Source of the DNA: Paracoccaceae bacterium
GTDB lineage: Bacteria > Pseudomonadota > Alphaproteobacteria > Rhodobacterales > Rhodobacteraceae
Reading direction: 5' to 3'
Assembly: GCA_029862205.1 (NCBI GenBank)
Contig: JAOTXT010000029.1
Span: 1-47,423 of the forward strand
Length of the DNA stretch: 47,423 nt
Shown here: in pieces, positions 8,128-16,295 of the stretch
How positions within the stretch are numbered: position 1 is the stretch's first letter
Layout of the letters: each line of letters opens with the position of its first letter
Notes under the pieces: generated by a model
Database searches by the model: none
What the model was told of the DNA's origin: nothing
The model's input: the letters and a program-made list of their open reading frames with translations, nothing else
Made by a program: the position numbers and the translations under genes

Positions 8128-9348
8128 TTATGTTACTGCCAGCGCGTCGCGCAGGTGGGCATCGATCACCGCAATGCCTGATTCCATGCCGAACCGCGCC
8201 GTCAGCCGGTCGTAGGCTGCGTCGGCCATGGCGGCGCGCCGCTCGGGATCGGCGGCCAGCTCGACGATCGCGGCGCTCAGCGCCGCTGGATCGCCGGGGG
8301 GCACCAGGGTTCCATGCTCACTATCCACGATGAATTCCGGGATCGCCGAGACATCCGTCGACAGGATCGGTAACTTCTGGCTGGCAGCCTCCATCAGCAC
8401 GTTCGGCAAACCGTCCCGGTCGCCGTCATCAGCAACCTTCGAGGGCAGGACGAACAGGTCCGCCGCACGCATCGCGGCGATCACATCGGTCTGGTCGCGC
8501 TTGCCATGCCATTCTATCCGGTCCGCGAGTTCCAGCCGCCGGGCGCGTGCTTCGATCCCCTTTTTCAACTCGCCCCCGCCAATATGGATGAAGTGCCAGT
8601 TCAGGCTGTGCGGCAGGTGGCTGAGCGCCTCGAGCAAATCGCCGTATCCCTTCTTGGCGACCAGCCGGCCGACCGAGAGGATGGTGAAGCGGTTGCCCGC
8701 TGGCCGAATATCAGGGGGCGGCGGAAACCGCGAGAGATCGAGCCCGTGATAGACCAACGTGACCTTTCCGCCGAGCGGGTCGAGCGCCTGCAAATGCTCA
8801 GCCCCGGTCCCGGTGCAAGTGACCCCGAAGCGGCACTCGGTAATCTTCTCGCGCTTCTCCCAATCGGGGATCGTCCAGATATCCTTGGCATGGGCCGAGA
8901 ACCCCCAGCCGATCCCGCGGATCAGCGCCGCGTAGCGCGCGACCGAGGCGGGCGTGTGCAGAAAATGAGCGTAGAGGAAGCGTATATCGCCGGAGAGCTC
9001 GGTCGCCAACACGGCCGCCTGCCCGAACCGGCGCACCCGGTTGACTGTCAGATCGCGCCGCAGATCGCCCCCCCAGATCCGGAAGGCATGCCAGAAGCGC
9101 GGCATTCGGGCCGCCCTGATCAGCGCCCGCAGCACCCGCAGCGGCTCGTGCCAAAGATATTCGGGCAGATAGTGGCGCTCGGCAGAGATCTCGCCGTGGA
9201 TCGGGTGGATCCGGTCGTCATACGGGTGGCGCAGCGACCAGATATCGAAGTTGTGGCCGCGGGCTTCGAGCGCGCGCAATTCCTGGGCGATGAAGGTTTC
9301 CGACAGGCGCGGATAGCCTTTCAAGACGACGGCCAGCCGTCCCGCCAT
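8128..9348 (-). CDS. Glycosyltransferase family 4 protein, exopolysaccharide (WcaL-like) type
   Basis: 406 residues. The start MAGRLAVVLKGYPRLSETFI is characteristic of the colanic-acid WcaL/AmsK type. The middle contains SAHAKDIW, which is common in this group. The C-terminal lobe has FTILSVGRLVAKKGY and VLMEAASQKLPILSTDVSAIPEFI, the conserved donor-binding region with the ExxxxKLP pattern. Predicted role: adding a sugar to a lipid- or protein-linked glycan on the cytoplasmic face of the inner membrane. Four bases separate it from the first gene of the operon and 10 bp from the next. No flippase or polymerase gene accompanies it in the window. Confidence 0.88.
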   Translation of the reverse strand: MAGRLAVVLKGYPRLSETFIAQELRALEARGHNFDIWSLRHPYDDRIHPIHGEISAERHYLPEYLWHEPLRVLRALIRAARMPRFWHAFRIWGGDLRRDLTVNRVRRFGQAAVLATELSGDIRFLYAHFLHTPASVARYAALIRGIGWGFSAHAKDIWTIPDWEKREKITECRFGVTCTGTGAEHLQALDPLGGKVTLVYHGLDLSRFPPPPDIRPAGNRFTILSVGRLVAKKGYGDLLEALSHLPHSLNWHFIHIGGGELKKGIEARARRLELADRIEWHGKRDQTDVIAAMRAADLFVLPSKVADDGDRDGLPNVLMEAASQKLPILSTDVSAIPEFIVDSEHGTLVPPGDPAALSAAIVELAADPERRAAMADAAYDRLTARFGMESGIAVIDAHLRDALAVT

Positions 9349-9352
9349 GGAA

Positions 9353-10582
9353 TTACTCGCCCGCGGCGGCGTAGGCCGGTGCGGCTCCTGTTACCCGGGC
9401 GGCGATGGTCTCGAGCCCGGAGAGCAGGCCGGGGATCCGCACCTCGGAAGGCCGCTTCTGTTGCGCCAAGGCCCGGATCGCGCTGGCCATCGTCATGGCG
9501 CCAGCACCGTCCCGTTCAGTGTAGAGCATTCGCACCAAGCCCAGCTCCTCGGCTGCTGACGCCCGGATCAGCTGTTCGCGCCTGGGCCGAGTGCGCGGTG
9601 CGATGATCGCCGGCTTGTCCATCGACAGGATCTCGCAGAACGTGTTGTAGCCGCCCATCGCGACCACGCCTTGGGCATCCGCCAGCAGACGCTCGAGCCG
9701 CGGGTCGAAGCTGAGCGCGGTCACGCGGCCGCCCAGTGCCGCCACGCGGTTGTCGAAATCGTGCCGGTGGGCCGCGTGCATGAACGGCCCATAGACGATC
9801 AATGCGTGCGGGCCCAGCTTTGGGTCCGCCTCATAGGCACGCAGCACCCAGTCGACCAAAGCAGCACCGTCGCCGCCGCCGCCTGTTGTGGCCAGAATAT
9901 ACGGCTCGTCGGGCAGCTCGGTCCCGACCTCGGCTGGCCAGTCCGCGCCGTCGCGCCGCAGATAGCCGGTATAGATCACCCGGTCCTCCATGCGCTGCGA
10001 CAGGCCAAGCCCCGCCAGCGGCCGGCAGATTTGCGGAATTCCGTAAACCCAGATCTCGTCGTAGAACTCCTCGATTGCACCGATTGCGCCCTTGCGGCGC
10101 CATTCGCGGACCAGGGCGTCTTCGTCGTCGAGGACGTCGCGGATCCCCAGCACGATCCGCGCGCCACGTGCCCGGGCGGCTTTCAATGTGTCGGCCAATT
10201 CGTGGCGGAAGCCCCAGGGCTCCTTGTCGATGATCATCAGGTCGGACTGGAACTCGCGGTCGGCGGTGGCGATGATCGCGCCGCGCAGGCCCACCATCTG
10301 ATCGATATCCATCGGTAGGTTCGACGACGTATAGCTGCCATCGGCCAGTTTCACGACGCCCGGAAGGCGCACATGATCGACCCTTTCGGGAAAGTCGAAA
10401 CGTCCGGCGATGGGCGAGCCGGTGACGATCAGGGCCGAGCAGAGCGGGTCCGCCTCGACCAGCGCGGTCGCGATGGTGCGCGATCGCCGCAGGTGTCCAA
10501 GCCCGAATGTGTCGTGGCTATAGAGCAGGGCTCGCGTCTCGCGGGACCCGCCGGAGCCCGGCGCCGTGCCCGTCATGTTCAT
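9353..10582 (-). CDS. COG4671-like predicted glycosyltransferase (GT28 type), first gene of the glycan operon
   Basis: 409 residues from the ATG at 10582; the ATG two codons later is also possible. The N-terminus has LLYSHDTFGLGHLRRSRTI, the G-x-G-H-x-x-R loop seen in predicted MurG-related transferases. The centre holds IILATTGGGGDG and the C-terminal lobe holds VVAMGGYNTFCEILSMDKPAIIAPR, the GT28 donor-binding motif. It heads a run of six minus-strand genes with gaps of at most 10 bp or 4-bp overlaps. It is separated from the divergent channel gene by about 216 bp holding an inverted repeat. The acceptor is unknown. Confidence 0.82.
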   Translation of the reverse strand: MNMTGTAPGSGGSRETRALLYSHDTFGLGHLRRSRTIATALVEADPLCSALIVTGSPIAGRFDFPERVDHVRLPGVVKLADGSYTSSNLPMDIDQMVGLRGAIIATADREFQSDLMIIDKEPWGFRHELADTLKAARARGARIVLGIRDVLDDEDALVREWRRKGAIGAIEEFYDEIWVYGIPQICRPLAGLGLSQRMEDRVIYTGYLRRDGADWPAEVGTELPDEPYILATTGGGGDGAALVDWVLRAYEADPKLGPHALIVYGPFMHAAHRHDFDNRVAALGGRVTALSFDPRLERLLADAQGVVAMGGYNTFCEILSMDKPAIIAPRTRPRREQLIRASAAEELGLVRMLYTERDGAGAMTMASAIRALAQQKRPSEVRIPGLLSGLETIAARVTGAAPAYAAAGE

Positions 10583-10651
10583 CCCCTTGAGGCCGCGTCA
10601 CAATATCAAACATGTGCATATTCTTGACCTTCGCGGCAACCCCTGATCCGG

Positions 10652-10684
10652 TTTTGGTGATCTTCGGTAATGTGATCACCAAAA
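10652..10684. promoter_or_regulatory. Perfect 11-bp inverted repeat between divergent operons (candidate operator)
   Basis: TTTTGGTGATC (10652-10662) is repeated inverted as GATCACCAAAA (10674-10684) with an 11-bp spacer. It sits in the 216-bp region between the divergent glycosyltransferase operon and the MscS-type gene. It has no GC-rich stem followed by a T-run, so it looks more like a dimeric regulator site than a terminator. The protein that would bind it is unknown. Confidence 0.45.
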
Positions 10685-10798
10685 TATGCTTTGAAATTGA
10701 GCTCTTGGCACGGCATCTTGAAGCATTGACCTGCGACCGGTGGCTAATTCCGCCCTGGTTGACGTATTCTAAGCGAGAGCAAGTCTGCCGGGGCACCG

Positions 10799-13288
10799 AT
10801 GGGTCCAACCACAAAGCGTAGAGTGCCAACAAGGGTAATTGGCCCGATCGCGTGCTGGCTGCTGGCAACTTTTTGCCTGTTGGCGCTATCGCTGCCCGCC
10901 CAGGCGCAGTCGCAGGAGCCAAACTACAATCTTCTATTTGGCTCGGGCGGTGGAACCGAACAAACCTCTTCGGAAACCGGCGAGGCCGGGTCCGGTGCCA
11001 CTGCGCCCCAGCAATCGCGTCCAGCTGGAAACGAATGGCTCGAACTGAGTGCCGATGATTATGCGAGGGTCGCGCAAAACGCGCCGAGGCAGATGGTCAG
11101 CGCGACGCAGAAGGCGATCAATCTGTTCCGCAAGCGCCTGATCGGTATTGTCGAGCGCAGCCCCGAAGCCTTCGAGCAGATCAGCACCACACTCGCCGCC
11201 GCCAGTCCTACGGGCCGCGGCATCTATTTCCTCGGCGTTGCCGTCTTCGCTGGGTTGCTGTTGGTCGTCGGCCAGGCGGTCGCGGCTTTTTATGTCCAAT
11301 TTGTCGCCCGGCCGGTATTCGTCCGGATGCAGTCACGCGGCCTGCAAGGTTATGTGGACAAATTGCCTGTCCTGGTGAACAGGGTGCTGTTGTCGATCAT
11401 CGGTCTGATCATCGTCGTATTGATCGCAACCGCCGTCGGCCTGTTCTTCTACGAGGACCACGAAGCAACTCAGCTCACGGTCATCACGGTCTTTGGAACT
11501 TACGCGGCCGTCAACCTAGTGGACACGACCTGGCGTGTGATACTGGCGCCCTTCCTGCCCGGCTGCCGTTTGGTCGATCTGAGCGATGCGGACGCGCGGC
11601 GGCTATACCGATGGCTCACGGTCTCGAGCGGCTTTGGCGTGATCTCGTCGGCGTTCAGTTACTGGGTCCTTGGGCTGGGCTTGCCGCGCGAGATGCACGT
11701 TCTGGTGACGGTTGTCCTAATGGCGGTGACAGTCGCGCTGTTCCTGGCACTGATCAAGGCGAACGCGCTGGCGATCAGCGGGGTGATCCTTGGCGGGCGC
11801 AGCCCGGCCGAGGCGAATTGGCTCTCTCGGGCGACCGCGGTTCTTTGGGCGCCCCTCGGTGCGCTTTATCTGCTGATCACCTGGGCCGATTTGAGCTTCC
11901 GGTTGATCATGGGGATCGAGGGCGGGCCGGCGCGGCTGCTGGTCCCATACGTGACCCTGATTGCCGGCGTCGCGGTTTATTCGGGCACGATTTATGTGAT
12001 CGAGCGGGTTTTCGCCCGTCAGCGCCAGGTTGACCAGGTCAACGCCGCGGCACGCGACGCCGAGGTCGCCGAGATGCAGGCGGCCAAAGATGCGCGTTGG
12101 GAGGCGCGGGCGGACGATGCCTCGGCCGCCGACGGCGATGACGACGCTGATGGCGACGAGGAGGGTGGAGCACCACGCGAGCCTGTCGCGCTGGCGCCTG
12201 GCCTGGCGGTCCGCGGCCCGGGCATGCACACGATGGAGGATCTGGCACGCCGGGTCGCCTCGCTCTTCGCGCTTGGCGCGTTCGTCTATGTGCTGACCCT
12301 CTTCTGGTTCGGGATGGGCGCGCTCGGTGACAACCCATGGGTCGCCACCGCGCTGGAATTGCTGCAGGTGGCGTTCCTTGGCTACATCGCTTTCCACGCA
12401 GCGCGCATTTGGCTCGACCGCAAGATCGAGGACGAGGGCGGCGATATGGCGCTCAGCCCTGGTGACGAGGGCGGCGGGGCAGGGGCCTCGCGCCTGGCGA
12501 CATTGTTGCCGCTGGTGCGCAACTTCATCCTGACGGTGATCCTGACGATCATCGCCCTGATCATGGTGACGAAGATGGGGGCGAACGTGGCGCCGTTGTT
12601 CGCCGGTGCCGGTATCGTCGGCTTGGCAATTGGCTTCGGCAGCCAGGCGCTGGTGCGCGATATCCTGTCGGGCGCCTTCTTCCTGCTGGACGATGCGTTC
12701 CGCAAGGGCGAATACATCGATGTGGGCAACGTCAAGGGAACGGTCGAGAAGATCTCGCTACGCTCATTCCAACTGCGCCACCATCTGGGAATGCTGCACA
12801 CTATTCCCTTCGGCGAGATTCAGCACCTGACCAACTTTTCGCGCGATTGGGTGATGATGAAGCTGCCCCTGCGCCTGACCTACGACACCGACATCGAGAA
12901 GGTGCGAAAGCTGATCAAGAAGCTGGGCCAGGAGCTGTTGGAAGATCCGGTCGTCGGCGACAAGTTCATGCAGCCCCTGAAAAGCCAGGGAGTGATCCAG
13001 ATGGACGATTCTGCAATGATCGCCAGGATCAAGTTCATGACCAAGCCCGGCGACCAGTGGGTGGTCAGAAAGCGCATCTTCGCGGAGATCCGCGAATTGT
13101 TTGAACGTGAAGGCATCCACTTCGCCCATCGCGAAGTTACCGTTCGGATACCCGACCTGGACAAGGACCGCCCTCTGGACGCGGGCGAACGCAAGGCGAT
13201 CGGCGCCGCCGCTCGCAATGCGCTGGACGTGGTCGAAGCCGAACAATTGCCGCGCACCGGCACGGGCGGGCCGCATGATGATCGCTAG
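10799..13288 (+). CDS. Mechanosensitive ion channel, MscS superfamily (large form)
   Basis: 829 residues. A signal peptide (LALSLPAQAQ) is followed by a polar periplasmic part and about ten membrane spans. The C-terminal MscS core begins near residue 596 (APLFAGAGIVGLAIGFGSQ), the pore-lining helix. It continues with LVRDILSGAFFLLDD and the beta domain (GEYIDVGNVKGTVEKISLRS). A cytoplasmic linker at about 430-465 is very acidic (DGDDDADGDEEGG), which is unusual and might sense ionic strength. Large MscS proteins release solutes on hypo-osmotic shock. The ATG at 10799 is the only start that keeps the signal peptide. The stop overlaps the next gene by 14 bp. Confidence 0.9.
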   Translation: MGPTTKRRVPTRVIGPIACWLLATFCLLALSLPAQAQSQEPNYNLLFGSGGGTEQTSSETGEAGSGATAPQQSRPAGNEWLELSADDYARVAQNAPRQMVSATQKAINLFRKRLIGIVERSPEAFEQISTTLAAASPTGRGIYFLGVAVFAGLLLVVGQAVAAFYVQFVARPVFVRMQSRGLQGYVDKLPVLVNRVLLSIIGLIIVVLIATAVGLFFYEDHEATQLTVITVFGTYAAVNLVDTTWRVILAPFLPGCRLVDLSDADARRLYRWLTVSSGFGVISSAFSYWVLGLGLPREMHVLVTVVLMAVTVALFLALIKANALAISGVILGGRSPAEANWLSRATAVLWAPLGALYLLITWADLSFRLIMGIEGGPARLLVPYVTLIAGVAVYSGTIYVIERVFARQRQVDQVNAAARDAEVAEMQAAKDARWEARADDASAADGDDDADGDEEGGAPREPVALAPGLAVRGPGMHTMEDLARRVASLFALGAFVYVLTLFWFGMGALGDNPWVATALELLQVAFLGYIAFHAARIWLDRKIEDEGGDMALSPGDEGGGAGASRLATLLPLVRNFILTVILTIIALIMVTKMGANVAPLFAGAGIVGLAIGFGSQALVRDILSGAFFLLDDAFRKGEYIDVGNVKGTVEKISLRSFQLRHHLGMLHTIPFGEIQHLTNFSRDWVMMKLPLRLTYDTDIEKVRKLIKKLGQELLEDPVVGDKFMQPLKSQGVIQMDDSAMIARIKFMTKPGDQWVVRKRIFAEIRELFEREGIHFAHREVTVRIPDLDKDRPLDAGERKAIGAAARNALDVVEAEQLPRTGTGGPHDDR

Positions 13289-14099
13289 GGCCATCGCCCT
13301 CGGCACGCTCATGGTGCTGACGCCCGTGACGGCGTTCGCCCAATCCGAATATCCGCGCCCCCATCCGATGGCGGTGACCCATACGGCCGCCTTCCCGGGC
13401 TGTTGCCCGCGCCCCGATTGGTGGGAGGAGATCGAAATCGACCGCCCGGTCACGACGCCAGCCGAGTTCCTGGCCATGTGGCAGGACCGCTCGCTGACCG
13501 ACCGCCAGAAAGCCAAGGCGATGTTCCGGGCGATCGAGCAATATCACCGGAGCGAGCCGGACATCGCGGTCCCGGCGCTGACCTACTACTACTCTGTCGA
13601 TCGGAAATACGCCCATATCCGTCAGCTCTACGAGTTTGGTGCGGCCGCCTATATCGACTTCGATCGCTCGCTCGAGAATTACAGTGGCGAGACCGGAGAT
13701 CTGTCCGCCGGTCTGATCAACCGCCTGGCGCAGATCTATCTCAAGGAGGATCTGCCCGAGCGTGCCGAACCCCTGCTCGACTACATGATCCGCGTCCGTG
13801 GCGGCGAAATTAACGATCACCTGCTGGAGACCGCGTCGGTCCATCTGGGCGAGGCGCTGTCGCGGATGGATCGCCACGAGGACGCCGTCGCCATTCTGGT
13901 CCAGGCACGGCATGCCTATGACGGCGATTGGGAGAAGCGCATCGACGAGCAATTGGCCCGAACGCGCGATGCGATGGGCTGGCGATATTATTTGCATGAC
14001 ACCCGTCTCAGCCTGCCAATCGGAGTCGCGGTGGCAGTCGTGATACTTATATTGCTGGTGCGGCTTGGAGGCCGCGACCGCGCCCGGCGGCCGAACTGA
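13275..14099 (+). CDS. Periplasmic TPR-like protein with a C-terminal membrane anchor
   Basis: 274 residues. An N-terminal signal (ARAIALGTLMVLTPVTAFAQ) predicts export. The middle (about 70-220) is helical with tetratricopeptide-like pairs, for example LINRLAQIYLKEDLPERAEP and LGEALSRMDRHEDAVAILVQA. A single hydrophobic span (IGVAVAVVILILLVRL) sits just before the basic C-terminus, so the bulk probably faces the periplasm on an inner-membrane anchor. A CC pair after the signal (FPGCCPRP) could form a disulfide or bind metal. The ATG at 13275 lies 14 bp inside the end of the channel gene, so it may be an accessory of that channel. I do not recognise a named family. Confidence 0.75.
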   Translation: MMIARAIALGTLMVLTPVTAFAQSEYPRPHPMAVTHTAAFPGCCPRPDWWEEIEIDRPVTTPAEFLAMWQDRSLTDRQKAKAMFRAIEQYHRSEPDIAVPALTYYYSVDRKYAHIRQLYEFGAAAYIDFDRSLENYSGETGDLSAGLINRLAQIYLKEDLPERAEPLLDYMIRVRGGEINDHLLETASVHLGEALSRMDRHEDAVAILVQARHAYDGDWEKRIDEQLARTRDAMGWRYYLHDTRLSLPIGVAVAVVILILLVRLGGRDRARRPN

Positions 14100-14195
14100 G
14101 ATGCCTGGGTGCTGGCACCACACCCGACGGCCTTGTGGCGCTGGCAATCTGAGAATCGGCAAGGTAAAGGAACCCTGCGCCGCATCGGGGCTCCC

Positions 14196-15107
14196 ATGAA
14201 TATCTATCTGCCAATTGCCGAGGTCTCCGTAAACGCCTTCCTGTTGTTGGGATTGGGCGGCGGCGTCGGGATGCTGTCTGGGCTTTTCGGTGTAGGCGGC
14301 GGGTTCCTGATGACGCCGCTCCTGATCCTGATCGGCATCCCGCCGGCGGTCGCGGTGGCGACCGAGGCAAACCAGATCGTCGCCTCCTCCTTCTCTGGCG
14401 TCTTGGCCCATTGGCGGCGGCGCACAGTCGATTTCAAGATGGGGCTGGTGCTGCTCGCGGGCGGTCTGCTCGGCTCGGCAGTCGGCGTCCAGATTTTTGC
14501 TGTTCTGCGCGCGCTCGGCCAGGTCGAACTGTTGGTCTCGCTGTGCTATGTGGTCTTCCTCGGTATCGTCGGCGTGCTGATGTTCATCGAAAGCCTGAGC
14601 GCGCTTCGCAAGGCCAAGACCAACAAACGTGCGCCGCGCCGGGGCCATCATTGGAGCCATGGCCTGCCGTTCAAGATGCGCTTCCGCGCCTCGAACCTCT
14701 ATATCAGCGCGATCCCGCCCTTCCTGGTCGGTGCCCTGGTGGGTGTGCTGGCGGCGATCATGGGGGTCGGCGGCGGCTTCATCATGGTCCCGGCCATGAT
14801 CTATCTGCTGGGCATGGCGACGACCGTGGTTGTCGGCACGTCGCTCTTCCAGATCATGTTTGTGACCGGGGCGACCACCCTGATGCACGCGATCCTGAAC
14901 CAGACGGTGGACGGGATCCTGGCGGTGCTGCTGCTGATCGGCGGGGTGATTGGTGCCCAGATCGGGGTGCGGTTGGGGCCGAAGCTCAAGGCCGAGCAAT
15001 TGCGCGTGCTGCTAGCGCTGTTGGTACTGCTGGTCTGCGCCAAGATTGGCTACGATCTGGTGCGCACGCCGGACGAGTTCTTCACCATCGGCGGGGGCGG
15101 GCATTGA
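14196..15107 (+). CDS. TauE/SafE-family (DUF81) membrane transporter, putative sulfite/anion exporter
   Basis: 303 residues with about eight spans. The family's duplicated motif is visible twice: GLFGVGGGFLMTPLLIL near residue 30 and IMGVGGGFIMVPAMIYL near residue 190. Family members move sulfite, sulfoacetate or other small organic anions out of or into the cell. The ATG at 14196 was chosen because the first span starts right after it; the frame stays open upstream to 14109 without membrane character. The TIGR02186-type gene starts inside its last codons, a pairing I recall as typical of alphaproteobacteria, so the two probably work as one unit. The partial TPP enzyme at the right edge resembles sulfoacetaldehyde acetyltransferase, but at that distance it is weak evidence for the substrate. 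Confidence 0.85.
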   Translation: MNIYLPIAEVSVNAFLLLGLGGGVGMLSGLFGVGGGFLMTPLLILIGIPPAVAVATEANQIVASSFSGVLAHWRRRTVDFKMGLVLLAGGLLGSAVGVQIFAVLRALGQVELLVSLCYVVFLGIVGVLMFIESLSALRKAKTNKRAPRRGHHWSHGLPFKMRFRASNLYISAIPPFLVGALVGVLAAIMGVGGGFIMVPAMIYLLGMATTVVVGTSLFQIMFVTGATTLMHAILNQTVDGILAVLLLIGGVIGAQIGVRLGPKLKAEQLRVLLALLVLLVCAKIGYDLVRTPDEFFTIGGGGH

Positions 15108-15886
15108 CCCGGGCCGTGCTCCTCCTGGCCGCGTTCGTCGCGCTGGCCCTGGTGCCCCGCGCCCACGCCCAGATCGCCGAGGAGCGGGTCGTCGCGGGTC
15201 TCAGCCAGACAACGGTTTCGATCACCACCGGCTTCACCGGCTCGGAGATATTCATCTACGGCGCGATTAAGCGCGACGCACCGGTCCCGAAGACCTGGCC
15301 CCTGGACATCATCGTTGCCGTGACTGGCCCCTCCGAGCCCGTGATCGTGCGCAAGAAGGACCGCAAGTTCGGCATCTGGGTGAACGATTCCGGCGTCAAG
15401 GTCGACGCGGCGCCCAGCCTCTACGCGGTGGCGACCACCGGACCTTTCCGCGACATCATCTCGTTCACCGACGATTTCAAGCACAAGGTGGGGCTCGAGC
15501 ACCTAGTGCGTTTTATCGGCGAGACCGACGATGCCGCCTACAAGGCCGGCTATCCGGAGGCGCTGGTCCGTCTACGCAAAGCTGAGGGTAGCTATTTTGT
15601 GCTGACGAGCGGGGTCAAGGTCTCCGAGGAGACCTTGTTCGAGACCCGCATCGCCTTGCCCGCCAATCTGGTCGAGGGCGATTACCGCGCCCGCATTTTC
15701 CTGCTGCGCGACAAGTCGGTGGTCGATGTCTTCGAATCTTCGATCGAGGTCCGCAAGGTCGGGCTTGAGCGTTGGATCTATACCATGGCGCACGAGAAGC
15801 CCGCGCTCTATGGGGTGATTTCGATTGCCGTCGCCCTGGCGGCTGGATGGCTGGCCTCGACCTTCTTCCGGATGGTCTTCCGCTGA
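15104..15886 (+). CDS. TIGR02186-family protein, periplasmic domain plus C-terminal membrane span (TauE partner)
   Basis: 260 residues from a TTG start at 15104 that overlaps the TauE stop (TTGA). A GTG at 15116 is an alternative start. A signal peptide ends at AHAQ. The body is a beta-rich periplasmic domain (SITTGFTGSEIFIYGAI, IWVNDSGVKVDAAPSLYAVA). A span near the C-terminus (YGVISIAVALAAGWLASTFF) anchors it in the inner membrane. The TIGR02186 label comes from memory of this sequence style next to TauE genes; no function is established that I know of. Presumably it is an accessory or sensor of the neighbouring exporter. Confidence 0.75.
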   Translation: MTRAVLLLAAFVALALVPRAHAQIAEERVVAGLSQTTVSITTGFTGSEIFIYGAIKRDAPVPKTWPLDIIVAVTGPSEPVIVRKKDRKFGIWVNDSGVKVDAAPSLYAVATTGPFRDIISFTDDFKHKVGLEHLVRFIGETDDAAYKAGYPEALVRLRKAEGSYFVLTSGVKVSEETLFETRIALPANLVEGDYRARIFLLRDKSVVDVFESSIEVRKVGLERWIYTMAHEKPALYGVISIAVALAAGWLASTFFRMVFR

Positions 15887-16044
15887 CGCCCTAGACCTGG
15901 CGGGGCAGCATGTCGCGCTACACGAATCGGCGCCTCTGTGCTAAGCGCCAATCAACTCCAGGTTGTTCGTTGCGTCCCAGGGTAATCCACATTTCGGGCC
16001 GGTTTTGGCTCGATCGTCGTGTATTCGATCATCGTGTAACGGTC
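15887..16044. other. Gap without a recognised gene upstream of the RNA candidate
   Basis: First part of a 409-bp gap. An open frame on the plus strand (15910-16245) has Arg/Pro-rich composition and no family signature, and I do not call it. No repeat or clear promoter was found in this part; TTTTGGCTC near 16003 could belong to a promoter but has no convincing -10 partner. Confidence 0.4.
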
Positions 16045-16293
16045 TTCCTCCCTCACGCCGGGGCGCGGGGGAGGAAATTTGTTCTTGGCGCCTTAGTCGG
16101 GCGAGGCGAAAATTGCCTCGGACCTTGTGACGATCATCACAGAGGGAATGCGGCGACTCGGTCTATGGACGGGGTGTCCCCCGCGGATGGCCGCAATTTC
16201 AGTTTGGCCGACCCCGCGAACCTCTGTCACGTGCGTTTCTCGTGATACCTCTCAGACTGGGCGCCAGGATCTCTCCCCGGGCGCCCATTTTTT
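16045..16293 (+). ncRNA. Candidate structured non-coding RNA
   Basis: The interval holds a series of short hairpins and then an intrinsic-terminator-like structure. Perfect arms include TTCCTCCC/GGGAGGAA (16045-16052/16069-16076), CGAGGC/GCCTCG (16102-16107/16115-16120) and TGTGA/TCACA (16126-16130/16137-16141). GGAC/GTCC (16167-16170/16176-16179) and TCACG/CGTGA near 16227-16245 follow. It does not match signature sequences I know for tmRNA, RNase P RNA or SRP RNA. It could also be only the long 3' untranslated region of the TauE/TIGR02186 transcript. The 5' end is a guess. Confidence 0.3.
16258..16293 (+). terminator. Intrinsic terminator
   Basis: Perfect 8-bp stem TGGGCGCC (16258-16265) / GGCGCCCA (16280-16287), directly followed by six T residues (16288-16293). 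It ends 2 bp before the end of the convergent permease gene. It would end plus-strand transcription from the TauE operon or from a separate RNA. Confidence 0.75.
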
Positions 16294-16295
16294 CG

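Noticed and set aside
13137-14999. 620-codon open frame on the minus strand
   Set aside because: It runs opposite to three clear plus-strand genes (MscS end, TPR protein, TauE) and has the Asp/Arg/His/Gln-rich composition of an antisense shadow in GC-rich DNA.
15910-16245. 111-codon open frame on the plus strand in the gap after the TIGR02186-type gene
   Set aside because: Arg/Pro-rich composition, no family signature and overlap with several perfect hairpins; more likely non-coding.
16045-16293. Identification of the RNA candidate as tmRNA, RNase P RNA, SRP RNA or 6S RNA
   Set aside because: None of the conserved sequence blocks I know for the first three is present, and I could not establish the long rod with a central bubble expected of 6S RNA.
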